A stretch of 64,000 bases of DNA, from the NCBI RefSeq assembly GCF_022458895.1, contig NZ_JAINFL010000010.1, forward strand, positions 124,001 through 188,000, given 5' to 3'. The DNA is from Roseihalotalea indica (lineage in GTDB: Bacteria > Bacteroidota > Bacteroidia > Cytophagales > Cyclobacteriaceae). Below the pieces are notes generated by a model, which saw nothing but the letters and a program-made list of their open reading frames with translations, did not search any database and was not told the DNA's origin. Both the position numbers and the translations under genes were made by a program. Positions 45,399-53,437 of this stretch are shown here, in pieces. Within the stretch, counting starts at the first letter, position 1. Each line of letters opens with the position of its first letter.

Positions 45399-45800
45399 TT
45401 AGTACACGACCTTCAGATCATCCTTCAACCGTTGGGCAAACTCTTTATCTACAGAGATAATAGGCGTAGAATCTTGATGAATTGGAAGATGCTTGCGTAA
45501 AAAAGCCCCTTCTGGAAGTACAACAGTTCTTATATCTTGCATGACTTGCCAGTAGCGAAGCGCCCAGGCATTGTCCAGCTTTTCAGGTTTGTATTCTTGT
45601 AACTCCTGTCCTGAAACACTTTCCTCATAAATAGAATGCGAAAGTGCTGATCCTGGTAATACCCTATAATAAGTTTCAGCCAGAGCATAGGGTTGCTGAG
45701 AAGTAAGATGCTCAACTGTTACATTAAGTGAAATATCCTGACTCCAGGCTGAACAGCACGCCATAAAAAGAATAGAAAAAGTAAGTAAAGTTTGTCGCAT
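45399..45800 (-). CDS. Small secreted hypothetical protein
   Basis: The 133-residue protein has a clear signal peptide (MRQTLLTFSILFMACCSAWSQ), so it is exported, possibly periplasmic. The mature part (DISLNVTVEHLTSQQPYALAETYYRVLPG ... FAQRLKDDLKVVY) shows no family I know. Cys residues occur only in the signal region, and the Cys16-Cys17 pair does not fit a strong lipobox. No neighbour on either side is close enough for an operon, and the flanking gaps look non-coding. Confidence 0.6.
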   Translation of the reverse strand: MRQTLLTFSILFMACCSAWSQDISLNVTVEHLTSQQPYALAETYYRVLPGSALSHSIYEESVSGQELQEYKPEKLDNAWALRYWQVMQDIRTVVLPEGAFLRKHLPIHQDSTPIISVDKEFAQRLKDDLKVVY

Positions 45801-46135
45801 GAGATTCCTTGTGGTTTATAAACGCAAGGTTAGAGGATTATCTATCGATTTTCTGGTGGAATTACCCGGAAGCCTCACATGCGTAGGGTTATCCTCCAAA
45901 AGCAAAACCCTAACTCAAGAAGTGGTTAAAATTGATTACGTAGACAGGGAGTATGTTAGAAGGCAGACCGGGTTTGTTAAATACTCACTATGAAATCCGA
46001 AATGCAGGTGTTTTCATCAAACCGTGAGAGAATACGGATAATAACCCTTTAATCAAGAAGTTAACCGTTACCAGCTCGCGTATTGTTTTCGCCATAAAAA
46101 CCAAAACTTCCACTAGTCGGGAGAAAAAACGCTGG
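45801..46135. other. Intergenic gap without a supported gene
   Basis: A plus-strand frame of 64 codons (45799-45993) begins back-to-back with the secreted-protein gene but has no motif and unusual composition, so I do not call it. No hairpin or promoter of note is seen. Confidence 0.4.
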
Positions 46136-47365
46136 TTATCTCAACTGAGAAACAGGATCTGGTGCTGTCGCGGGCTTGAATATTGTTTTAGCATACGGAC
46201 GGAATAGCAGCAGTGCAATGAACAGATTGCTATAAATAATGCCTAGTCTCAGCAAAAAGGTAGGCCAGAATTTAACACGAGCCTTTAGCACATTCTCTGG
46301 GTGCCTCACCCCATTATAGCGAACAATCGGATTGAAATAGTAAGCCATGTCGGATGTAGATGCTTCCACTCGTAAATAAGTATCTTTTATCTGAATAGGA
46401 TATTCAATGTAGCTGACCTGTTCGGCCTGCCAGCGCACTTCCCCTCCCTGCCCCATCAAACGCACGGTATTCATCTCTTTAGTTAAATTTACCCGCAATG
46501 TATCATGGGTTACCTGCATAGAAGTAAGCACGTTCAGCGATTTCCGACGCCAATCCTCACCTAATAACTGCGCTCGCGGCATGGTATCGTTAAGGCGCTT
46601 GACCCCGTACGTGCGCCCAAGCTTCAAAGCTTCCAAAATGCTCGCCCGGTCATCATTGGGCGCCTGTACCATCGTCCAGCTTTTACTGATTTTATGGTCT
46701 TTCCGTAAGTCATGGCAGTCGTCATTGGCCAAAATCCAGACTGGTTTCCCTGCCGACAGAGCCTCATCCCAGTGATTTGTAGCCACCCGGAAGCTGTTAA
46801 GCACTTCCATACACTCATACCCGCTTAGGTAACGCATCATTTTCTGGGGGTGACTGTGCTTCATGCTGGGGTGATTAATGCAGACGACCGGCGTAGTTTG
46901 CTTTAACCGTTTTAATAAGTACTGCCGGATATCCTGATTCTGAAAAAGCATTACATCAAAAAAATCAACATCCTCACTGCCAATGGCTAAGCGGTGAGAT
47001 TTATGAATATTGATGCCATGCTCGTAGACGGGCATAAAGCGCTTTTCGTGCCAGGGCTGCTGGTCGTTGATAGAAAAGTAATCGGACAGATACGGCAAAT
47101 CGTATCCCATTTTCCGGTATAGCGACTGTATTTCTTCACCTGACTGATGCCCATTGGTAATACCTCCCCAGGCGTGAGCATGAGCATGGAAGTTGGCCTT
47201 ATACCACCGTCCGTTCAGTGAGTCGTAGGGATTATAAAAATAATCACCGGAAAAAGGAGTAGGTTCGGGATACCGAAAAAACTGTATCTGAAAATACTGA
47301 CTGCTGACTAACAGTATCAAGCAAAAAAGCCCTATCCGGCCGAAAAAGAATATCATGGGTGTCAC
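46136..47365 (-). CDS. PHP-domain metal-dependent phosphoesterase-like protein, membrane-anchored
   Basis: The 409-residue protein has an N-terminal hydrophobic segment (FFFGRIGLFCLILLVSSQYF). The PHP-type pattern then follows: NFHAHAHAWGG (metal-binding His), YDLPYLSDYFSI, HRLAIGSEDVDF, VVCINHPSM and ILANDDCHDLR. A second hydrophobic segment lies near the C-terminus (WPTFLLRLGIIYSNLFIALLLF). This suggests a periplasmic metallo-phosphoesterase domain held by membrane segments. The fold assignment rests on the His/Asp motifs; the substrate is unknown. It lies on the same strand as the VIT1/CCC1 gene with a 120-base gap. Confidence 0.75.
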   Translation of the reverse strand: MTPMIFFFGRIGLFCLILLVSSQYFQIQFFRYPEPTPFSGDYFYNPYDSLNGRWYKANFHAHAHAWGGITNGHQSGEEIQSLYRKMGYDLPYLSDYFSINDQQPWHEKRFMPVYEHGINIHKSHRLAIGSEDVDFFDVMLFQNQDIRQYLLKRLKQTTPVVCINHPSMKHSHPQKMMRYLSGYECMEVLNSFRVATNHWDEALSAGKPVWILANDDCHDLRKDHKISKSWTMVQAPNDDRASILEALKLGRTYGVKRLNDTMPRAQLLGEDWRRKSLNVLTSMQVTHDTLRVNLTKEMNTVRLMGQGGEVRWQAEQVSYIEYPIQIKDTYLRVEASTSDMAYYFNPIVRYNGVRHPENVLKARVKFWPTFLLRLGIIYSNLFIALLLFRPYAKTIFKPATAPDPVSQLR

Positions 47366-47485
47366 TTACCTGATCATTGCTTACCTGGGCAAAGGTAGAT
47401 CGCAATGGTGATACCATGAAGCATCCGCTATTATCAAAAAGTAAAAAAAGGAATACCTCCTTCACGGAAATTTAACAGGCGCTTT

Positions 47486-48229
47486 TCAGGAAACAAGCTT
47501 CTCCAACGCATCGCCCACCCAATACGAAAGGATAGCGGCCGAAGCTCCCAGTACTAAAGTTTCCAGTACACCTTTCCAGCGGTTAGTTTGGGTAACCACC
47601 GCCTTAAGCCACCCTACCCCGATAAACGCCAGTGAGGTAAGCACACAAGCAATGGTAAACGCATTATCTATCTGAACATGAGCACTGTACCCGTACACAT
47701 AGATTAATAATGGAATGAACCCCACCACCACAAAAGACACAAACGTAACCAGCCCCATCTTAAAAGGTGATTTGTGCTCTTCCACCATCTCCAGTTCTTC
47801 CTTCATCATAATATCCACCCAGCGGTCCCGGTCTTCGGTAATTTTGGCTACTACCTGCTCCAGCAGCTCACCTTCAAATCCTTTAGCCTGATAAATCTCC
47901 CGAATTTCCTGCCGCTCGGTCTCCGGCATATGATCTACCTCCCAATATTCAACCTTCTTATGTTTTTCGTAATTTTCTCGTTCGGATTTAGTAGAAAGAT
48001 AACTGCCAATAGACATGGAGAAGCCATCGGCAAACAGGTTGGCAAAACCAAGGATGATCACAATAGAAGAACTCAGTTCCGCTCCGGCGGCACCTGCCAC
48101 CACGGCAAAAGTGGTTACACTCCCGTCGATGCCACCGTATACGAACTCTCCTAAATAGTCTTGAAATTTGCTCCAGGCTGAGTTGGTTCCGTGCAGAACA
48201 TCCTCTCGCTTATGGGTTAGTTTAGGCAT
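47486..48229 (-). CDS. VIT1/CCC1-family iron/manganese transporter
   Basis: The 247-residue protein has the family signature FVYGGIDGSVTTFAVVAGAAGA at about 30-51 and FANLFADGFSMSIGSYLSTKSERE. A cytoplasmic helical segment rich in Glu follows (QEIREIYQAKGFEGELLEQVVAKITEDRDRWVDIMMKEELEM, the metal-binding region in VIT1), then three C-terminal membrane helices. Such proteins move Fe2+ or Mn2+ out of the cytosol, usually coupled to protons. A short dyad at 48293-48315 lies about 64 bases upstream and could be an operator. No ferritin-like domain is fused. Confidence 0.88.
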   Translation of the reverse strand: MPKLTHKREDVLHGTNSAWSKFQDYLGEFVYGGIDGSVTTFAVVAGAAGAELSSSIVIILGFANLFADGFSMSIGSYLSTKSERENYEKHKKVEYWEVDHMPETERQEIREIYQAKGFEGELLEQVVAKITEDRDRWVDIMMKEELEMVEEHKSPFKMGLVTFVSFVVVGFIPLLIYVYGYSAHVQIDNAFTIACVLTSLAFIGVGWLKAVVTQTNRWKGVLETLVLGASAAILSYWVGDALEKLVS

Positions 48230-48556
48230 AGCACTTTATTGATTACCGACTAAAATAGCCAATATATACTAGTACTATAGAACTTATTGAAATTTGGAAT
48301 CAATCTTATTCCAAAAGCGAGGTCAATGATTAGAGTTTACTCCGATAGCTATGCAGGAATCCATTTTTATATCGTGAGCGTTGAAAGTGTTGCTATACAC
48401 GTTCAGCAAAAGGCAGTTCCCTTGTATAGCCTCCTGCCCCCCTTCCTAGTATGTCATTAAAGAAAATCAGAATAACGTCTAATGATGGAGGTTAGCTAAA
48501 AAAAAAGTATAAACCAAAAAAAAGGAATGATTCTGAAAACCATTCCTTGTGAGTGT
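48230..48556. promoter_or_regulatory. Upstream region of the VIT1/CCC1 gene with a dyad
   Basis: A perfect 8-base inverted repeat, TTTGGAAT (48293-48300) and ATTCCAAA (48308-48315), spaced by 7 bases, lies about 64 bases before the transporter start. It could be an operator or a small hairpin. The rest of the gap, apart from the terminator at 48514-48549, holds nothing I recognise. Confidence 0.35.
48514..48549 (-). terminator. Rho-independent terminator of the GH63-like gene
   Basis: AAGGAATG (48522-48529) pairs with CATTCCTT (48541-48548). On the minus strand the stem is followed by a run of T residues. It starts 8 bases beyond the stop at 48557. Confidence 0.8.
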
Positions 48557-49909
48557 CTAGTCTATCTCATCGTGGAGAAAATCGATGCAAAGGGCGGCAG
48601 ACCAGGAGAAACGGTGACTACCATAGCCCTGCTTTTCCTTTCCGACCACATCCTTTATCGGGTCAAAATACTCGTAGAAACCATAGTGGCTGATAAGTTC
48701 TAATGATTCTTGCTTGAATTGCTGGGCCAGATCATCAAAGCCATAGTGCTTAAGACCGTGGTGGAGCATCCAGTTCATGTTAATCCAAACGGGACCGCGC
48801 CAGTACTTTTTGGGATTAAACTTCTTGCTCGTCGGGTTATACGACGGGCACAAATATATTTGCTGATCGGCGGTATTGCTGAATGTAGGTCCGGTCAATC
48901 GGTCTACAATCTGCTGAGCCTGCGCTTGCGTAGGGATATGCGCAAAAACCGGAACCAAGCCGGATGAAGCTTCCATGGCTATTCGCTCATCATTATGCAG
49001 ATCATAAGCATCGTAAATCCCGGTTTTTGGGTTCCACAACTTATCGTTCATGGAGTAGATGCTCTTTTCATTCCATTCTTTCAACTGAGTAGTATCCTCA
49101 CCAATCAAGCCAGCCAGTTCTATTAATGCTTGATTTGACTTAACCAGGATACAGTTAAACAATGGATCCTGAATGACAAACGGACAGCGTTCCAGAATAG
49201 CCTCCTCGTTGTAATCGCACTTACGATAGATATCAATCAGGTGAATGTATCGGTTATAATCATAATCCGTAGGACGATGCTCGGCATGCCCATTGTCCAG
49301 ATCTTTTCGCTTGTAAGGAGGAATTTTGATCTTCTCAAAGGTAATCTTCTCCATGGGTTCGTCCCAGGTTGGAGAATTATCCGTTCCTGACTCCCAGGGG
49401 TGGCGGATATATACCAAACCTTCGTTAAAGGGATCGCGATTGTTGTAAAAATACTGATGCATCTTAAATATTTTCGGATACATCTCCTTCACAAAGTTGA
49501 GCGCGCGTCCTTTGTCCTTTGCATTCTGGTAGATCCGCTGAAGCACAAACCCATGCACCGCCGGCATGGTAATTCCCGAAGTTTTACGGGTTTCGCAGGC
49601 TTCAAATGAACGCCAGGTTTCCCAGAAATCTGAACTGGGAAAGTAATTATAGTCAAATTCCGGATTGAACAGGATTTGCGGCACCATTCCGTTTTTCCAC
49701 TGCCCGCTAAACAAAGAGCGTAGTTCGGATTCGGCCCGATCCATATCATAGTGAGAATAACCAATGGCTATAAACCCGGCATCCCAGTTCCACTGGTGAG
49801 GATAGAGATTCGGAGCAGGTTTGGTGAAGCTTCCAGTCCAGTTACCGGCAAGTATGTCTTTGGCTTCTGTTACTAAAGTTTTTACATCAACTTCCGCCGT
49901 CGTATACAT
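48557..49909 (-). CDS. GH63/MGH1-like (alpha/alpha)6 glycoside hydrolase
   Basis: The 450-residue protein starts without a signal peptide. It has the pattern of mannosylglycerate-hydrolase/GH63-like enzymes: NLYPHQWNWDAGFIAIGYSHYDMDRAESELRSLFSGQWKNGMVPQILF (about 35-82, with the candidate acid Asp in WNWDAGF), GLVYIRHPWESGTDNSPTWDEPM, and RGPVWINMNWMLHHGLKHYG near residue 370. Because it is cytoplasmic, it probably hydrolyses a compatible solute or an imported oligosaccharide, for example glucosyl- or mannosylglycerate (inference). It is monocistronic with a strong terminator and faces away from the fucose gene set. Confidence 0.83.
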   Translation of the reverse strand: MYTTAEVDVKTLVTEAKDILAGNWTGSFTKPAPNLYPHQWNWDAGFIAIGYSHYDMDRAESELRSLFSGQWKNGMVPQILFNPEFDYNYFPSSDFWETWRSFEACETRKTSGITMPAVHGFVLQRIYQNAKDKGRALNFVKEMYPKIFKMHQYFYNNRDPFNEGLVYIRHPWESGTDNSPTWDEPMEKITFEKIKIPPYKRKDLDNGHAEHRPTDYDYNRYIHLIDIYRKCDYNEEAILERCPFVIQDPLFNCILVKSNQALIELAGLIGEDTTQLKEWNEKSIYSMNDKLWNPKTGIYDAYDLHNDERIAMEASSGLVPVFAHIPTQAQAQQIVDRLTGPTFSNTADQQIYLCPSYNPTSKKFNPKKYWRGPVWINMNWMLHHGLKHYGFDDLAQQFKQESLELISHYGFYEYFDPIKDVVGKEKQGYGSHRFSWSAALCIDFLHDEID

Positions 49910-50089
49910 GATTCTAATGTTTGTTTTTTGGTTAGTAGCGTCTTAAAATCAACACGTTACTCCACACTATGTTCCTAAAAAAACGGATAAAGTGCAAATG
50001 CAGCCTGATTAATACACTACATAGAAATCTTGAAGCCTGATAGAAACAGAAATTATGCCAGGCTACGGCAAGAATTTGTATCCTCTGTC

Positions 50090-50121
50090 TTGGTTAACCC
50101 ATGATAATCTTTGTAGATTTG
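50090..50121 (+). promoter_or_regulatory. Candidate Bacteroidota-type promoter of the fucose gene set
   Basis: TAGATTTG at 50114-50121 matches the -7 consensus TAnnTTTG exactly. A TTG at 50090-50092 lies 21 bases upstream, within the usual -33 spacing. The ATG of the first dehydrogenase follows 38 bases later. Confidence 0.5.
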
Positions 50122-50159
50122 AGACCTGTCATTTTTCCTACACAAGCTAACCGTCGTTT

Positions 50160-50942
50160 ATGTCACTTTTTGACTTGTCTGGTCAGACCGCCATTATTAC
50201 CGGAGGAGGTAGCGGAATCGGCAAGAGTATTACCACCACCTTTGCCAAGCAAGGTGCCCAGGTTCACATCCTGGAAATTAATGAAGAAGCCGGCCTTAAA
50301 ACCCTCGAGGAGGTTAAGCAAATGGGCGGACAAGGTCAGGTGCACCGCTGCGATCTTTCTAAACAATCCGAAGTTAAGTCACTGGCGGAAGAAATATACA
50401 AAAGCAGCGGATCTATTGATATTCTGGTAAATAACGCCGGAATAGCCCATATAGGCAATGTAGAGAACACTTCTGAGGAAGATCTGGACCGGATTTACTC
50501 GGTGAATATTAAAGGCGTTTACAATGGCCTGCATGCCTGTATTCCTTTCATGAAAAAGCAGGGTGGCGGAGTAATCCTCAACCTGGCATCGGTAGCTTCG
50601 GTGATGGGTATTGCCGATCGTTTTGCCTATTCCATGAGCAAAGGGGCCGTTTACACCATGACATTATCTGTGGCTAAAGACTTTATAGAAGATAATATTC
50701 GCTGCAACTGTATCGGTCCCGGCCGGGTACACACCCCATTTGTAGATGGTTTTCTGAAAAAAAATTATCCGGGTAAGGAAAAGGAGATGTTTGAGAAACT
50801 TTCCAAGACTCAGCCCATTGGCCGGATGGGAGAACCCGAAGAAATTGCTCACTTAGCACTCTACCTTTGTTCTAAGGAAGCGGGCTTCATCACGGGTAGC
50901 TTTTACCCCATCGATGGGGGATTTATTACGCTGAACAGTTAA
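50160..50942 (+). CDS. SDR, probable 2-keto-3-deoxy-L-fuconate dehydrogenase
   Basis: The 260-residue classical SDR has TGGGSGIG (14-21), NNAG, catalytic Ser in LASVASVMG, Tyr-x3-Lys in YSMSKGAVY and a C-terminal IDGGF. It opens a plus-strand set of genes that together match the non-phosphorylative L-fucose route: this SDR, a fumarylacetoacetase-like hydrolase, a mutarotase, an L-fuconolactonase-like amidohydrolase and a second SDR. By position beside the diketo-acid hydrolase gene I assign it the oxidation of 2-keto-3-deoxy-L-fuconate. L-rhamnose or another sugar acid remains possible. A good promoter candidate lies 38 bases upstream. Confidence 0.78.
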   Translation: MSLFDLSGQTAIITGGGSGIGKSITTTFAKQGAQVHILEINEEAGLKTLEEVKQMGGQGQVHRCDLSKQSEVKSLAEEIYKSSGSIDILVNNAGIAHIGNVENTSEEDLDRIYSVNIKGVYNGLHACIPFMKKQGGGVILNLASVASVMGIADRFAYSMSKGAVYTMTLSVAKDFIEDNIRCNCIGPGRVHTPFVDGFLKKNYPGKEKEMFEKLSKTQPIGRMGEPEEIAHLALYLCSKEAGFITGSFYPIDGGFITLNS

Positions 50943-51006
50943 TCTGCGCTTTGTTGTATTCTAATACATAAATTCAACCTTTATCATTTTCTAACCTTTC
51001 GAATTC

Positions 51007-51858
51007 ATGAAATTATTTCGCTTTGGCAATCCGGCATCTGAAAAACCGGGTGTTGTATTCCAGGAAAAAAACGTTGATGTCAGTGCCTTCGGTGAAGACT
51101 ACACCGAATCATTTTTTGCCACCGATGGCGTAAACCGATTGGCCGCCTGGTTGAAAGAGCACGCTTCGGAATGCCCCGAAGTAAGCAGTGACCAACGCCT
51201 GGCTGCGCCCTTGGTGCGTCCGGGAAAAATAGTTTGTATTGGTCTTAATTATAAAGACCATGCGGCGGAAAGCAATATGGATTTGCCCAAAGAACCCATC
51301 ATCTTTTTTAAAGCAACCTCCGCTATTGTTGGGCCCAACGATGATCTGATTATTCCGAAAGGGAGTGAGAAAACCGACTGGGAAGTAGAGCTAGCCATCG
51401 TAATCGGAAAAAAGGCAAGCTACGTTTCGGAAGAAGAAGCCATGAACTACGTGGGCGGTTATATGCTGCACAATGACTACAGCGAGCGAGCCTTCCAACT
51501 GGAACGATCTGGACAATGGGTAAAAGGGAAAAGCTGCGATACCTTTGCTCCCATCGGCCCCTACGTTGTTACTCCCGACGAAATAGCAGATATCAACTCC
51601 CTGGATATGTGGCTAAAAGTGAATGGTGAATTCAAACAGCAGGGCACCACTGCCGACCTAATCTTTAATGTGCCTTACATCGTCAGCTATCTTAGCCAGT
51701 TTATGAGTTTGCTACCGGGCGATATTATTTCTACAGGCACTCCCGCCGGCGTAGGTCTGGGATTTGATCCTCCCCAGTTTCTGAAAGCCGGAGACGTCGT
51801 TGAACTAGGCATAGAAGGCTTAGGCAGTTCCCGACAACAAGCTAAGGCGTATACTTAG
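51007..51858 (+). CDS. Fumarylacetoacetate-hydrolase-family protein, probable 2,4-diketo-3-deoxy-L-fuconate hydrolase
   Basis: The 283-residue FAH-fold enzyme has IVCIGLNYKDHAAES (about 78-92), PIIFFKATSAIVGPNDDL, metal-binding Glu residues in DWEVELAIVIGK (about 124-135), YMLHNDYSERAFQ, GKSCDTFAPIGPY and IISTGTPAGVGLG. It should cleave a 2,4-diketo acid into pyruvate and an aldehyde or acid. It lies 64 bases after the first SDR gene. Its last three codons and stop lie within the conserved left end of repeat copy B (51847-52190), so the repeat inserted exactly at, or formed, the gene end. Confidence 0.83.
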   Translation: MKLFRFGNPASEKPGVVFQEKNVDVSAFGEDYTESFFATDGVNRLAAWLKEHASECPEVSSDQRLAAPLVRPGKIVCIGLNYKDHAAESNMDLPKEPIIFFKATSAIVGPNDDLIIPKGSEKTDWEVELAIVIGKKASYVSEEEAMNYVGGYMLHNDYSERAFQLERSGQWVKGKSCDTFAPIGPYVVTPDEIADINSLDMWLKVNGEFKQQGTTADLIFNVPYIVSYLSQFMSLLPGDIISTGTPAGVGLGFDPPQFLKAGDVVELGIEGLGSSRQQAKAYT

Positions 51859-52190
51859 TTTAGGATTTAGTAAAACGGAAACGGGAGGCGGGAGGCTGGA
51901 AACTGGTCTTCGCTGTTGGTTGAGAAGACCGAAGTCGGAAGTCCGGAGAGCGGAGACTTCGGAAGTTTATAAAACTACAGCAACCAAAATGTATCAGGTC
52001 TCGAAACTTCCGAAGTCTATACTGATGAAGAGGTAAATGGAATAGAGAGTCAGATGTTGGGGAACCGAAAGACCTGAGCCCTGTGCTGTACTTTACTCTA
52101 AACTTTGAACCGAGCCTCGCTGGCTCCAAACAATCAGCAACCAATAATTCAGCAATCAAGCCATTTAACAATTGAGCAATCAAGCAACCA
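51847..52190 (+). repeat. Dispersed repeat, copy B (MITE/REP-like, with 15-bp perfect stem)
   Basis: This block is homologous, in inverted orientation, to 15560-15859. The first 18 bases are identical in both. The stem arms at 51954-51968 and 52004-52018 match the arms of copy A base for base, around a 35-base loop of partly different sequence. The right end has an extra CAATCAAGCA-type short repeat compared with copy A. It runs from the stop codon of the FAH gene to about 5 bases before the mutarotase start, so both copies end right at the start of a downstream gene. A frame on the minus strand (51860-52183) is judged a shadow. Confidence 0.85.
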
Positions 52191-52194
52191 ACCT

Positions 52195-52527
52195 TTGAAA
52201 GACTACGCGCAAACGGTTAACTTGAAAGATGATCCGGAGGTGATCCGGCAGTATGAGCACTACCATGCTACGATCTGGCCAGAGGTGCTTGCCTCGCTAA
52301 AAGAAGTGGGTATATTGGATATGAAAATCTACCGCCTGGGCCGAAGGCTGTTTATGTTCATGCAAACTGAAGATGATTTCGAGCCAGCGGTCGATTTCCC
52401 CCGGTATCTAACCCTGCATCCTCGCTGCCAGGTGTGGGAAGATATGATGGGGAGTTTTCAGGAACCGGTGCCTGAAGTGCAACCCGGTGAGAAATGGGCC
52501 ATGATGAAAAAAGTGTTTGAGTTTTAA
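52195..52527 (+). CDS. RhaM/FucM-like sugar mutarotase with TTG start
   Basis: From a TTG at 52195 the protein is 110 residues: KDYAQTVNLKDDPEVIRQYEHYHATIWPEVLASLKEVGILDMKIYRLGRRLFMFMQTEDDF and on to WAMMKKVFEF. This is the L-rhamnose/L-fucose mutarotase pattern of the YiiL type (about 104-115 residues), with the catalytic HxxIWPE-like and DMKIYRxGxxLFMF motifs. A longer frame from a TTG at 52105 adds 30 residues of low-complexity sequence that belong to repeat B, so I reject that start. It should interconvert the anomers of an L-sugar for the dehydrogenase. The short distance to the repeat suggests altered expression. Confidence 0.85.
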   Translation: MKDYAQTVNLKDDPEVIRQYEHYHATIWPEVLASLKEVGILDMKIYRLGRRLFMFMQTEDDFEPAVDFPRYLTLHPRCQVWEDMMGSFQEPVPEVQPGEKWAMMKKVFEF

Positions 52528-52544
52528 CTTGCCTGAACCTCAGT

Positions 52545-53393
52545 GTGATGAAAAAAATAGACGCGCACCAACATTTCTGGCGCTACCATCCCGACACCCA
52601 CGCCTGGATTACCGACGAAATGTCGGTCCTACGGCAAGATTATCTCCCGGCCGATCTGGCATCTCATCTGGAAAAAAATGAATGCCTGGGCAGCGTTGCC
52701 GTACAAGCCACCCAAACGGTTGAAGAAACTGAGTGGCTGCTAAAATTAGCCGATCAGCATAAATTCATTTTAGGGGTAGTCGGATGGGTAGACTTACGCG
52801 ATTTTCAGGTAAAGCACTACCTGCAAAAGCTCTCTCAGCATCCGAAGTTGAAAGGAATACGGCATGTCATTCAGGATGAACCCGATGATCAGTTTATGCT
52901 GGACCCGGCTTTTTTACGAGGAGTAAAAATGCTTCCCCAGTTTAACCTAACCTATGATTTGCTGATTTACGAGCGCCACTTACCCGTTGCTCTCCCCTTC
53001 GTGTCTTATCTGCCGGATGTTTCTATTGTGGTAGACCATATCGCCAAACCGAAAATCAGTCAGCAGGAAATATCTCCCTGGCGAGAAAACATTCAGTCAC
53101 TGGCCCAGAACAAAAATGTGTGCTGCAAACTGTCAGGTATGGTGACAGAAGCTGACTGGCACCACTGGACCTACGACCACCTGACTCCCTACCTGGATAT
53201 AGTTATAGAAGCTTTTGGTGCGGATCGGTTGATGATTGGCTCCGACTGGCCGGTATGTCGTCTGGCTGCGGAATACGAAGAGGTTATGGAAATCATAGAG
53301 CGTTATTTTTCCAGCTTTAGCGAAGAAGAGAAAGCAGCCATCTTTTACCGGAATGCCGCGCGTTTTTATCAAATTGATGTTGGCACTGAATAG
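52545..53393 (+). CDS. Amidohydrolase, probable L-fuconolactonase
   Basis: The 282-residue amidohydrolase-2-family protein has KIDAHQHFWRYHPDTHAWI at the start, QATQTVEETEWLLKLA, GVVGWVDLR, KLKGIRHVIQDEPDDQFM, VVDHIAKPKI, CKLSGMVTEADW and MIGSDWPVC. This matches the L-fuconolactonase/L-rhamnonolactonase type. It should open a sugar lactone made by the dehydrogenase. It begins 17 bases after the mutarotase stop and is followed 44 bases on by the second SDR gene, a compact three-gene run behind repeat B. Fucose rather than rhamnose is inferred from the whole gene set. Confidence 0.85.
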   Translation: MMKKIDAHQHFWRYHPDTHAWITDEMSVLRQDYLPADLASHLEKNECLGSVAVQATQTVEETEWLLKLADQHKFILGVVGWVDLRDFQVKHYLQKLSQHPKLKGIRHVIQDEPDDQFMLDPAFLRGVKMLPQFNLTYDLLIYERHLPVALPFVSYLPDVSIVVDHIAKPKISQQEISPWRENIQSLAQNKNVCCKLSGMVTEADWHHWTYDHLTPYLDIVIEAFGADRLMIGSDWPVCRLAAEYEEVMEIIERYFSSFSEEEKAAIFYRNAARFYQIDVGTE

Positions 53394-53437
53394 TTGCCAG
53401 ATTTAAGTATACAATTCATACTAACACTAACAACCTT

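Noticed and set aside
45799..45993. Plus-strand frame of 64 codons divergent from the secreted-protein gene
   Set aside because: The start overlaps the other gene's start codon, leaving no room for promoters, and the sequence has no recognisable feature.
51860..52183. Minus-strand open frame of 107 codons covering repeat copy B
   Set aside because: It lies wholly in the repeat, across the stem-loop, and is composed of low-complexity residues. It is best explained as a shadow of the repeat.
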